Origin: an uncultured Erysipelotrichaceae bacterium
GTDB lineage: Bacteria; Bacillota_I; Bacilli_A; Erysipelotrichales; Erysipelotrichaceae
Assembly: GCA_937893225.1 (NCBI GenBank)
Contig: CALBJM010000064.1
Coordinates: 1-30,349 of the forward strand
Length of the DNA stretch: 30,349 nt
Reading direction: 5' to 3'
Below the pieces are notes generated by a model. It saw only the letters and a program-made list of their open reading frames with translations, did not search any database and was not told where the DNA came from. Below, one piece after another: positions 23,601 through 30,349 of this stretch; positions within the stretch are counted from its first letter, which is position 1; each line of letters starts with the position of its first letter. A program made the translations under genes and the position numbers.

Positions 23601-26269
23601 TAGTCATATGGCACCTTTCCAGCATCTTCACCTTTTTTTGCAGATGGCAATACATATGTTTCTTGAACACCAGAACTGCATTTTCCTTCATTTTGAATCA
23701 TCAAACGAGGTGTAGAAATTCCTGTTGCTTCATCTGTGACAGAAGCAATGCGGAATAAATATTCTGTACCTTTATTATTTCCGCCTTGTGAAGCTAACAA
23801 TTGCATTGTAGAACTGCCTAAGATAGACTCTTCAATTTTTTGATCTTCTCCAACTTCTTGGCTTTGTTGTGCCGCATCCTCTTCCAATGTACTCTCACCA
23901 GTTTGTATGCTGCCTTCCGATACCGCATCCATATCTGTTTGATACACATCATATTTTTCTGTATCTTCTTGTACAGAATCCATAGACAAAAGTGTTGGCG
24001 TCGTTTGTTCTGGCAACCAAGTATCCCACAATTCATAGTCATCTTTTGGCCCAAGAATCTTATGTGTATAGCGCAAAAAGAAGAGTTGCGCTCGAATAGA
24101 AGCATACCAATTAAATGTACCCGTTGAATGATATGGAATATGTTGGCCAAGTTGATTTGCGGTACCCAGCCCAAATAACATGTTGAAATCCGCCTGCACA
24201 TTTGCCTCAATAGAAGTTATGCCACGGATACCAACACCTGCATATGCAAGTGCAGAAAGGGTAATTTCAATCGTTGCTCCTGTATCATTAGAAACGGAAA
24301 CCGTTCTTAAAAAAGTGGAAAAATTGGACCCCTTAAATTTAATACCTAGATCACCAGTAAAACTACCTGCACCAATACCTTCTAATCCAATGTACGCTGG
24401 AATCGATACAACAGGAATGAGATACATAAATGTCACAGAACCACGTGCTTCAAATTCAGCAGTCATGACTATATCACCAGAAAAATACCCTGTAGAAGAA
24501 TCCCACTGTGCCATGATGCAGCCATATAGATCAAAGAAAGCACTCCAATTTCCAGCAATCGTCGACTTATTTGCATTTAATTTATCAATTTTTTTGTTGC
24601 GCTTTTCAATCTGATCACGAATATTCTCTTCCATTCGATCTGCCATTTGAGACCATCGACTACCACTAGGCTCATAAGCACTACTTTCAAATTCCTCTTT
24701 ATCTTGGTCACGGAACCAATCACGTCCATAACCAAGCATGTACTTTCCACTCAAATCAATCGTGGCATATAAATTAAAGTTGAATAGATCCAATCTCACT
24801 TTTCCTAAGTTTCCTGGCAAAGTAAAATCTTCCCAACCATATCCAGTCAAACTCAAAGATAATTCTTTCCATGCAGCATCATTTGTTGCCATTTCTACTT
24901 TTAAGTTTACATCATCTACTTTTTCCCAAGAAAAATCTGCATTTTGCCTATATAAATACACCGCACACCCTGGTGAAAGCAACATGAGATCTTTATCATA
25001 GTCAAAATATGTCCAATGATTTGTAAATGTAACAACGCCATCTACACCTGAACCCTGGTCAGCCATGATTGCGCGTAAATTAACGGTGTTTCGAAGAGCT
25101 TCCATTTCTTCATCGGAAAATGCCTGTTTCACATTTTCATCATCTACACCATCTGCCTGTATAACAAGTGCATAATTATAGGATGTTTGTCCACAATTTT
25201 GGAAAGAAAGCGTAATTGGGTATTGTGTCTGTTGTGCTTTTTGATTTCCAGAAAGGTACATTGTATAGCTGGTTTCCAATATATTCACACCATCTATTGC
25301 CGCACCACTAATATACGGTTTATCGACATCTTCTTCGATGGCATTCATTTTAAAGGTCAATCTTGACCCTGCATTGAAATCATCATCAAAGTGCTCAATC
25401 GTCTTATAGCCAGCTTTACTTACGCAAATATATCCACGATGCAGATCACTCTTTCCACTAGTTTTGCCCATCCCACTAAATACCGCAACACCTTGATCGC
25501 CAGTCACAGCGGATAGTTTACTAGCTCCCTTTTCTTGGAATTGTACAACAACATTTCTTAAAGGCGCATTATTTTCATCACACACATAAACTACTACTGC
25601 ATCATCATCAACAACAGTAACACTTGCTGAAGATGAACCACCTTGTGCAGAATATGTAGAAACATCTCCATCTGCTAAAGAAGAAATGCTCACAAGACTT
25701 AAATCTTCTTCCGATGGTCCATTAAGATCCAATCCAGCATTCTTTACAGTAGCTTCTGCTTGTGCAATGTCTTCTGGAGAAACTGTATTATCCGTGTTTT
25801 CTTCAGCATTTTCTTCTGTAGTAACTACAGTTTGTTCTGTCTGCAAAAGCAAAAGATCTGCTGCATCAGAAACATTTTTTGCTTCTTCACGAATTGGTTC
25901 CAACTCCTCTTCAGAAAGCTGATTATTTAACCAAGTCATGTAACGATCATGTTCTTCATCTGAAGCAGCTTCTGCTTCTTTTCGTGCTTCAGAAAAAGCT
26001 TCATCCATTTCCTCAGCACTACTATATCCAAGATCCTCATACGTATACTGCTTGCTATAAACATTTGCACCAATATCTTCTAATGTACCAACATATTGCG
26101 TTCCCTCAGGTTGAGAAGAAGCATATGTCTCATCATATGTCATCTCGGTACGCAATGTATTTCCATCAATTGTTTCTTCATTTCCTTCTGCATATACAGT
26201 TGGAAAACACGCAATAGACAGCACCAAAGACAAAACTACCAAAAAAGATTGCCGAATCACCTTCTGCAT
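20681..26269 (-). CDS. Giant secreted surface protein with InlB-like repeats and C-terminal anchor
   Basis: The protein has 1862 residues. A signal peptide (about 1-28, MQKVIRQSFLVVLSL..VYA) is followed by an acidic, Glu-rich helical region (about 30-190). A carboxypeptidase-regulatory/Cna-like beta domain comes next (about 215-315: DENNAPLRNVVVQF...GYKTIEHF), then several large unrecognised beta-rich regions. A CARDB-like segment (FRVNFDLKNSGTEDISDITVKLH) lies past the middle. Two divergent bacterial repeats end in YVFDGWYD and YRFKGWYS, and one classical InlB B-repeat has YTFVGWFT..LYAHYTK. The C-terminus has a Pro/Ser/Lys linker, VDTSD, a hydrophobic helix and KRRHM. This resembles a non-LPXTG sorting signal or a simple membrane anchor. 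Adhesion is an inference. ATG 26269 gives a standard signal peptide with GGGGGA upstream; ATG 26284 with AGGA upstream is an alternative. Confidence 0.85.
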   Translation of the reverse strand: MQKVIRQSFLVVLSLVLSIACFPTVYAEGNEETIDGNTLRTEMTYDETYASSQPEGTQYVGTLEDIGANVYSKQYTYEDLGYSSAEEMDEAFSEARKEAEAASDEEHDRYMTWLNNQLSEEELEPIREEAKNVSDAADLLLLQTEQTVVTTEENAEENTDNTVSPEDIAQAEATVKNAGLDLNGPSEEDLSLVSISSLADGDVSTYSAQGGSSSASVTVVDDDAVVVYVCDENNAPLRNVVVQFQEKGASKLSAVTGDQGVAVFSGMGKTSGKSDLHRGYICVSKAGYKTIEHFDDDFNAGSRLTFKMNAIEEDVDKPYISGAAIDGVNILETSYTMYLSGNQKAQQTQYPITLSFQNCGQTSYNYALVIQADGVDDENVKQAFSDEEMEALRNTVNLRAIMADQGSGVDGVVTFTNHWTYFDYDKDLMLLSPGCAVYLYRQNADFSWEKVDDVNLKVEMATNDAAWKELSLSLTGYGWEDFTLPGNLGKVRLDLFNFNLYATIDLSGKYMLGYGRDWFRDQDKEEFESSAYEPSGSRWSQMADRMEENIRDQIEKRNKKIDKLNANKSTIAGNWSAFFDLYGCIMAQWDSSTGYFSGDIVMTAEFEARGSVTFMYLIPVVSIPAYIGLEGIGAGSFTGDLGIKFKGSNFSTFLRTVSVSNDTGATIEITLSALAYAGVGIRGITSIEANVQADFNMLFGLGTANQLGQHIPYHSTGTFNWYASIRAQLFFLRYTHKILGPKDDYELWDTWLPEQTTPTLLSMDSVQEDTEKYDVYQTDMDAVSEGSIQTGESTLEEDAAQQSQEVGEDQKIEESILGSSTMQLLASQGGNNKGTEYLFRIASVTDEATGISTPRLMIQNEGKCSSGVQETYVLPSAKKGEDAGKVPYDYTFAVSPDVDGKTGNFTIAVTTGYLDATHSLAERARDLRIRVYRFDSNAGSFTEMKTLMPIDDDTSGYCGTPTVYAKGDKFIVATPAIKDVNNTEMLQDQIADAVYVYSYMPTLFDDSNVYESYTDEVPSFTKLMIHPGDDTYVYMLDSNEQQLYQMKVTRNYFSFSKNIAASPVGTTTSGRLTNLGYLNGYPGEKNYIMYTNGDSLYAAASGRNFCYQFDNSVDEYGIQSSDNSLLYFSDASSASYPKSGDAYHILTISKQEKENVYYSNIAAYEFSIKNVNLDEKKRIYTLTSEDFVYNHLKTIQDRNITNFTAAYHANTKNKELKDLHLNYMADEKINITKKATDTSVGTIEETSNLYNLEIKGGKDASVIQLTPESKTVDKKKNTFRVNFDLKNSGTEDISDITVKLHNDTDNQDMTFVRAINGEISTDKTEATLDVNHVFWNYISPGETKSCSAVVNIPESWSNKQGRMTMSVTKIDGVPLSEIPGQEVESPIAVMALNDAEENDEHSLTAVIEEPTLHMNVEEIEYLDDDDCSHYAEVTFENNNIQNVNDVEIQIYTNDANDRQNIASEPLETYALGTLSAENEQGNTNYTVYVPLPEDASDSDYKHSLNLYFVLCQKDARPFVNSEDKAKVYDIDNVSNMTLTKSSKVVTSSDSTFKGIVTSDADGAYAEGTSITISAEANPGYVFDGWYDLNKEDEQCVSKDAVWTFTTEENMLYNYEARFVADPNNLVHRVFFVSADENGEAPLLGSVSVEGGERRLDDNGRYAYAIKDGETVQLHAEAYDPETYRFKGWYSEGANNMRTLLSEDPDFAYTATTTDWVDAVFEPYPESSVRVYLNPMEGYGTTLGWKRTEPDGKLKELPEAQRDGYTFVGWFTEIDGGEQVTADTVLTSQTTLYAHYTKEDPSSPEITPQPSASAKADVDPSSKKQNKNTSVDTSDHSHVPVYLILLLGGIVGGVTAFLKRRHM

Positions 26270-26329
26270 AAACAATTCCCCCATTACTCATTCCTACTAT
26301 TTTCCAAAAGTATATCATATACGAAATAA

Positions 26330-26375
26330 AAAAATGTATAAAATACAGCATTTATGCCATATTCCATACATTTTT
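26330..26375 (-). terminator. Hairpin between the flavin-ferredoxin gene and the surface protein gene
   Basis: AAAAATGTAT (26330-26339) and ATACATTTTT (26366-26375) pair perfectly over a 26-base loop. On the minus strand the right arm is followed by a T-run (TTTTTTTATTT). It lies directly after the stop of the gene ending at 26377. Confidence 0.5.
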
Positions 26376-26376
26376 C

Positions 26377-26982
26377 TCATTTCTTTTCAATCGCATTTAC
26401 AGGACACACACCTATGCAAGCCCCACAACGCAAACAATGATCTTGATCAATTACAACAGGATTTTTAGCCGTATCGATACACTGCTGTGGACAAACCGCA
26501 TAACACGTACCACACAATATGCATGCATCATTAACATAATACCCGCCAACAGGAACATCCCCTTCACCAATTACAAAAGAGTCACGTTCAATACGGGCAG
26601 GATCACTGATATCAAAGAATTCTCCGCTACCCTTTTCAATACGAAATACTTCTAATATATCCCTTTTGTCTTCTGGATATATTTTTTGCATATACGTATT
26701 TTTCGCAAAAATCTCTTCTAATTTATCTTGTCCAATATTCAATACATTTCCACGAATCGTAATAGACTTCTTACCCAGAATCCCAGAAATCGACACATAC
26801 TGTTGATCCATCAATTGCCCATACAACTCTTTCCCCTTAGCAGTCAAAAAATACACTGTCATTCCATCGCTCAACATCATATCAACAACCCTTGTAGAAG
26901 GTTTTCCATCTTCATCAAGTGTTGCTAATACGACACTATGCATATCCTCTACTAATTCTTTTAAATACTCTTTCTTTTCCAT
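26377..26982 (-). CDS. Pyridoxamine-5'-phosphate-oxidase-like flavin protein fused to a 2[4Fe-4S] ferredoxin
   Basis: The protein has 201 residues. Residues 1-125 match the FMN-binding split-barrel of the PNPOx-like family (VVLATLDEDGKPSTRVVDMML, VYFLTAKGKELYGQL, VSISGILGKKSITIRGNV). Residues 150-201 hold two classical ferredoxin motifs, CILCGTCYAVCP (C154, C157, C160, C164) and CLRCGACIGVCP (C183, C186, C189, C193). Together these suggest a small redox protein that passes electrons between a flavin and Fe-S clusters in an anaerobe; the true substrate is unknown. GAGG lies about 8 bases before ATG 26982. It stands alone, divergent from pstS, with a hairpin after its stop. Iron-sulphur centres fit an anaerobic or microaerophilic lifestyle. 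Confidence 0.85.
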   Translation of the reverse strand: MEKKEYLKELVEDMHSVVLATLDEDGKPSTRVVDMMLSDGMTVYFLTAKGKELYGQLMDQQYVSISGILGKKSITIRGNVLNIGQDKLEEIFAKNTYMQKIYPEDKRDILEVFRIEKGSGEFFDISDPARIERDSFVIGEGDVPVGGYYVNDACILCGTCYAVCPQQCIDTAKNPVVIDQDHCLRCGACIGVCPVNAIEKK

Positions 26983-27094
26983 AACACTTCCTCACAATGA
27001 TTATACGATTTTACACAATCTTTTCCTACGCACATCTTTTGCTTAACATTCATGTTCTATCTTAATTCATGTACCGAGGAGGAAAGAAATAGGT

Positions 27095-27997
27095 ATGTCT
27101 ATAAAAAAGAATATTTTAGCTAGTGCTATTGCACTAACAATGCTTGCGGGATGTAGTTCTTCAGCTTCTTCCCCAACAAGCTCAAATGGAACAAGCAGTA
27201 ATTCAGACTTTGATTCTTCTAATGAAATCACAGTCATTTCTAGAGAAAGTGGTTCTGGAACAAGAGGTGCTTTCATTGAATTAACAGGTGTCGAAGAAAA
27301 ACAAGGTGACAAAAAAGTTGATATGACAACAGATGATGCACAAGTTGTCAATAGTACATCTGTCGTATTAACAACTGTTGAAACAGATCCATATGCAATT
27401 GGATATGTATCTCTTGGAACACTCAATGACAAAGTCAAGGCAGTAAAAGTAGACGGTGCTGAAGCTACAGCTGACGCAATCAAAGCAGGAGATTACAAAT
27501 TATCACGTCCATTCAATGTAGCCACAAAGGGTGAATCTGATAACGAAGTTGTAAAAGACTTCATGGCTTACATTCTCTCTGATGATGGACAAGCAATCGT
27601 ATCAGACAATGGATATATTGCACTAGATGATACAAAACCATTTGAAGGTACACAACCTTCTGGGAATATCGTCGTAGGTGGTTCATCTTCCGTATCTCCA
27701 TTGATGGAAAAACTCATCGAAGCATATCAGAAAGTTAACCCAAATGCTTCTATCGATTTACAAACATCCGATTCCACAACAGGTATGACAAGTTGCGCTG
27801 AAGGAAGCTATGACATTGGTATGGCAAGCCGTGAATTAAAACAAGAAGAATTGGATGAAGGTCTTGTAAATACAGTCATCGCAACAGATGGTATAGCAGT
27901 CATCGTCAACAAAGAAAATCCTGTAGATGGTCTCAGCAGTGATGAAATCAAATCCATCTATACAGGTGAGACAACATCCTGGGATGAAGTAAAGTAA
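27095..27997 (+). CDS. pstS: Phosphate ABC transporter substrate-binding lipoprotein PstS, circularly permuted
   Basis: The protein has 300 residues. The lipoprotein signal ends LAGC with Cys20, then a Ser-rich linker. Residues 44-180 correspond to the C-terminal half of classical PstS: EITVISRESGSGTRGAF, YAIGYVSLG, YKLSRPFNVATKG, FMAYILSDDGQAIVSDNGYIAL. Residues 190-300 correspond to the N-terminal half: GNIVVGGSSSVSPLMEKLIEAY, DSTTGMTS, YDIGMASREL, DGIAVIVNKENPV, IKSIYTGETTSWDEVK. The chain therefore ends where the classical protein continues into I.V..R..GSGTR. All phosphate-contact motifs (GSSSVSP, SRE, SGTR) are present, so it should be functional. It binds phosphate outside the cell for PstCAB. 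AGGAGG lies 12 bases before the ATG, a rather long spacing. A hairpin separates it from pstC. Confidence 0.9.
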   Translation: MSIKKNILASAIALTMLAGCSSSASSPTSSNGTSSNSDFDSSNEITVISRESGSGTRGAFIELTGVEEKQGDKKVDMTTDDAQVVNSTSVVLTTVETDPYAIGYVSLGTLNDKVKAVKVDGAEATADAIKAGDYKLSRPFNVATKGESDNEVVKDFMAYILSDDGQAIVSDNGYIALDDTKPFEGTQPSGNIVVGGSSSVSPLMEKLIEAYQKVNPNASIDLQTSDSTTGMTSCAEGSYDIGMASRELKQEELDEGLVNTVIATDGIAVIVNKENPVDGLSSDEIKSIYTGETTSWDEVK

Positions 27998-28010
27998 AAA
28001 TCATCATACT

Positions 28011-28036
28011 AGACTTCCTAGACAGGAAGTCTTTTT
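28011..28036 (+). terminator. Hairpin with T-tract between pstS and pstC
   Basis: AGACTTCCT (28011-28019), AGAC loop, AGGAAGTCT (28024-28032), then TTTT. It has the full form of an intrinsic terminator, yet pstCAB continue downstream on the same strand within 13 bases, so it is likely a partial terminator or a 3'-end stabiliser for pstS mRNA. Confidence 0.75.
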
Positions 28037-28048
28037 AGAAAGGCTATC

Positions 28049-28927
28049 ATGCAGAAAAATAAACTCTTAGAAACTGGCATGAAATATGTATTCACAGTTG
28101 CTGCATGCTTCTCTATAGCAGCAGTTGCTTTGATATGTATCTTTTTGATCAGTAGTGGTATACCAGCTTTCAAAGCAATTGGCGTGTTTCAATTCTTATT
28201 TGGTACGTTATGGCGTCCAGGAAATGATATTTACGGCATCTTTCCAATGATCATTGGAAGTCTTTACGTAACTGCAGGCGCTATTCTCATTGGCGTTCCA
28301 ATTGGCATCTTGACAAGTGTATTCATGACATATTATTGTCCAAAGAAGATCTATAAGCCTCTTAAAGCAGCTACAGAATTACTTGCGGGAATTCCTTCTG
28401 TTGTATATGGTTTTTTTGGATTGATCGTAATCGTTCCTGCTATTCGAAATTTTGAATTGACATTTCACATTGCCGGTAAAGCAAACTGTGTTCTTACAGC
28501 TTCCATTATCCTTGGCATTATGATCTTACCTTCCATCATTGGCGTCAGTGAATCTGCATTGCGTGCAGTTCCGCAAAGTTATTATGAAGGTTCACTTGCA
28601 CAAGGTGCAACAAAAGAAAGAACAATTTTTAAAGTTATGCTCCCAGCAGCCTATTCTGGTGTATTAGCAGGCATCGTACTCGGCATTGGAAGAGCAATCG
28701 GCGAAACAATGGCAGTCGTTATGATTGCGGGAAACCAAACAAAAATTCCTTCTTCTATCTTTCGTGGCGTTCGTACAATGACCGCAAATATCGTCATGGA
28801 AATGGGATATGCTACAGGCTTACACAGAGAAGCGCTCATCGCTACAGGTGTCGTTCTATTTGTATTTATCCTATTTATCAATGCACTAGTTGCAGCTATT
28901 AAGAAAAAAGGAGGAGAACATGCATAA
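28049..28927 (+). CDS. pstC: Phosphate ABC transporter permease PstC
   Basis: The protein has 292 residues with six membrane segments. Landmarks are FLFGTLWRPGNDIYGIFPMIIGSLYVT near residue 50 (key words), the ATELLAGIPSVVYGFFGL motif, the permease coupling loop EGSLAQGATKERTIFKVMLPAAYSGV and IGRAIGETMAVVMIAGN. It forms the phosphate channel with PstA in the cell membrane. AAAGG lies 5 bases before ATG 28049. It overlaps pstA by 8 bases. The first gene after the pstS/pstC hairpin, so its level depends on read-through. Confidence 0.95.
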   Translation: MQKNKLLETGMKYVFTVAACFSIAAVALICIFLISSGIPAFKAIGVFQFLFGTLWRPGNDIYGIFPMIIGSLYVTAGAILIGVPIGILTSVFMTYYCPKKIYKPLKAATELLAGIPSVVYGFFGLIVIVPAIRNFELTFHIAGKANCVLTASIILGIMILPSIIGVSESALRAVPQSYYEGSLAQGATKERTIFKVMLPAAYSGVLAGIVLGIGRAIGETMAVVMIAGNQTKIPSSIFRGVRTMTANIVMEMGYATGLHREALIATGVVLFVFILFINALVAAIKKKGGEHA

Positions 28928-29759
28928 TCATTTAGAAAAGCAAAAATATATTGGTTCCTCTATCCTGAAATTCCTCGTATACCTATGTTCAGCAATCCCT
29001 TTCTTGTTGTTAATATTCTTGATTGCATACATATTATTGAATGGTATTCCTCACCTCAACGCTGACTTATTTGCTTTGGAATACACGTCCGATAACGCTT
29101 CGGTCATTCCAGCACTTATCAATACGATCGTCATGACCGTTCTATCTCTACTACTAGCTGTCCCGATTGGCATTTTCTCAGCTATCTTTCTTGTAGAATA
29201 TGCTAAACGCGGCAACAAATTAGTAGAAATCATCCGTATGACAACAGAAACACTACAAGGCATCCCATCTATCATCTACGGACTATTTGGTATGTTGTTC
29301 TTTGTGAATAAACTTGGATGGGGCTATTCTCTCATCGCAGGTGCTTGCACGTTAGCTATCATGATCCTCCCTCTCATCATGCGTACTACAGAAGAAGCAC
29401 TCAAATCTGTTCCAGATCTATACCGTGAAGGCTCCTTTGGATTAGGTGCAGGAAAGCTAAGAACTGTATTTCGCATTGTATTGCCTGCTGCAATGCCTGG
29501 AATTCTAGCTGGTATTATATTGGCCATTGGGCGAATCGTCGGAGAAACTGCAGCATTGATCTATACAAGCGGTACAGTCGCAAAAGTTGCTGAAAGTTTG
29601 TTTAGACCTGGCAGAACACTTGCCTTGCACATGTATTTACTTTCTTCTGAAGGTTTATATATGGATCAAGCATATGCTACAGCAGTCGTATTACTTGTAT
29701 TGGTTGTTGGAATCAATGCACTGAGTGCATATATTGCTAAAAAAATTGCAAAAGTATAG
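28920..29759 (+). CDS. pstA: Phosphate ABC transporter permease PstA
   Basis: The protein has 279 residues with six membrane segments. Landmarks are ALINTIVMTVLSLLLAVPIGIFSAIFLVEY, TTETLQGIPSIIYGLFGMLFF, EGSFGLGAGKLRTVFRIVLPAAMPGI and IGRIVGETAALIYTSG (key words). It pairs with PstC. ATG 28920 has GGAGG just upstream (AGGAGGAGAACATG) and overlaps the pstC end, so translation is coupled; a start at 28890 would include the ribosome binding site in the coding part. pstB follows after 8 bases. Confidence 0.95.
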   Translation: MHNHLEKQKYIGSSILKFLVYLCSAIPFLLLIFLIAYILLNGIPHLNADLFALEYTSDNASVIPALINTIVMTVLSLLLAVPIGIFSAIFLVEYAKRGNKLVEIIRMTTETLQGIPSIIYGLFGMLFFVNKLGWGYSLIAGACTLAIMILPLIMRTTEEALKSVPDLYREGSFGLGAGKLRTVFRIVLPAAMPGILAGIILAIGRIVGETAALIYTSGTVAKVAESLFRPGRTLALHMYLLSSEGLYMDQAYATAVVLLVLVVGINALSAYIAKKIAKV

Positions 29760-29767
29760 GAGATAGT

Positions 29768-30349
29768 ATGAGTAAAATCAGTGTTAAAGACCTCAATCTT
29801 TTCTATGGTGACTTTCATGCTTTAAAAGACATCCATATTGAAATTGAGCCTAATGAAATAACCGCTTTTATCGGTCCATCTGGTTGTGGAAAATCCACGC
29901 TCTTGAGATGCCTAAACCGTATGAATGATCTAGTAGAAGACTGTAAGATCGAAGGACAAGTACTACTTGATGGCACAAATATTTATGACAAAAATGTAGA
30001 TGTCAATTTACTCAGAAAAAGAGTTGGCATGGTATTCCAAAAACCAAACCCATTTCCAATGAGCATTTATGACAACATTGCATATGGTCCACGTACACAC
30101 GGCATTCGCAATAAAGCACAATTAGACGAAATCGTTGAAAAATCATTGAAAAATGCTGCTATTTGGGATGAATGCAAAGACAGGCTTAAAACAAGTGCCT
30201 TAGGCATGTCTGGCGGTCAACAACAAAGACTCTGTATTGCACGTGCATTAGCATGTGAACCAGAAGTCATCTTGATGGATGAACCAACATCTGCACTTGA
30301 CCCTATTTCTACAAGCAAGATAGAAGACCTTGTCCTAGAACTCAAGAAA
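29768..30349 (+). CDS. pstB: Phosphate ABC transporter ATP-binding protein PstB, 3'-truncated by the window edge
   Basis: The first 194 codons are present and the frame runs open to the last base. It starts MSKISVKDLNLFYGDFHALKD (key words), with Walker A GPSGCGKST at 36-44 followed by LLRCLNRMNDL, a PstB hallmark. The Q-loop VFQKPNPFPMSIYDNI follows, then signature SGGQQQRLCIARALA and Walker B VILMDEPTSALDPIST. It hydrolyses ATP to drive phosphate uptake through PstCA. AGGAG lies 5 bases upstream of ATG 29768. A phoU gene often follows pstB, but that part is outside the window. Confidence 0.95.
   Translation, partial: MSKISVKDLNLFYGDFHALKDIHIEIEPNEITAFIGPSGCGKSTLLRCLNRMNDLVEDCKIEGQVLLDGTNIYDKNVDVNLLRKRVGMVFQKPNPFPMSIYDNIAYGPRTHGIRNKAQLDEIVEKSLKNAAIWDECKDRLKTSALGMSGGQQQRLCIARALACEPEVILMDEPTSALDPISTSKIEDLVLELKK

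Noticed and set aside
27001..27094. Possible PhoP/PhoB box (TTTACA and TTAACA words) upstream of pstS
   Set aside because: Only single TT-ACA words are present, without the tandem 11-bp-spaced repeats expected of a Pho box. The following units (GTTCTA, ATTCAT) match poorly, and no clear -10/-35 pair was found.
27095..27997. pstS as a broken or chimeric pseudogene
   Set aside because: The frame is intact, the signal peptide and lipobox are good, all phosphate-contact motifs occur once, and the operon genes follow normally. A permuted but functional protein explains it better.
1..30349. tRNA or rRNA genes, CRISPR arrays, insertion sequences or prophage
   Set aside because: I saw no cloverleaf-type sequences, spaced direct repeats, transposase motifs or phage structural genes. 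The DUF5131 gene belongs to a family named after phage proteins, but its neighbours here are chromosomal.

Overview
This window looks like a chromosomal segment of a low-GC Gram-positive bacterium (Bacillota). The main signs are strong AGGAGG-type ribosome binding sites, A/T-rich intergenic DNA with TATAAT-type promoters and U-tract terminators, lipoprotein-type binding proteins, and a lipoteichoic-acid-synthase-family enzyme. Erysipelotrichia is my best guess at class level, but that is inference. I see no phage, insertion sequence, CRISPR array, tRNA or rRNA.

Layout. (1) 1-693 (+) is the 3' part of an unrecognised membrane protein. It converges on a small Cys-rich HdrB/CCG-like protein (690-1322, -), and the two share a TTAA double stop inside a perfect hairpin. 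(2) 1414-5411 (-) is a two-gene envelope unit: an LTA synthase/phosphoglycerol transferase translationally coupled to a diacylglycerol kinase, probably read from a leaderless promoter. (3) 5557-8482 (-) holds a class I glutamine amidotransferase-like (C26) hydrolase, arginyl-tRNA synthetase and a small membrane protein. (4) 8539-13940 (-) is a complete branched-chain amino acid ABC transporter operon (livJ-H-M-G-F) that ends with a CBS-CBS-ACT sensor-like gene. It starts at a clear promoter with a CodY-box-like site upstream. (5) 14123-15619 (-) is a GH1 6-phospho-beta-glucosidase, and 15661-16771 (-) is a split chromate transporter pair. (6) 16867-18640 (+) is a divergent LysR regulator overlapping a DUF5131 (Gp37/Gp68) gene with a Cys-rich tail, followed by a DUF975-CmpB fusion membrane protein (18681-20537). 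(7) 20681-26269 (-) is an 1862-residue secreted, wall- or membrane-anchored surface protein, and 26377-26982 (-) is a flavin split-barrel/ferredoxin fusion. (8) 27095 to the window end (+) is pstS-pstC-pstA-pstB' for high-affinity phosphate uptake.

Most unusual point. The phosphate-binding protein PstS is circularly permuted at sequence level. The half carrying the SGTR motif and the RPF/GY elements, C-terminal in classical PstS, comes first. The GSSSVSP...IYTG..TSW half, N-terminal in classical PstS, comes second, and nothing obvious is missing. Both uptake operons (liv and pst) have a hairpin between the binding-protein gene and the first permease gene, which fits over-production of the binding protein relative to the membrane complex.

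Genes likely to work together: ltaS-like + dgk (diacylglycerol released by the synthase is recycled to phosphatidate); livJHMGF + CBS-ACT (uptake plus a possible amino acid/nucleotide sensor); lysR facing the chromate transporter pair; pstSCAB. All motif, hairpin and promoter calls were made by eye.
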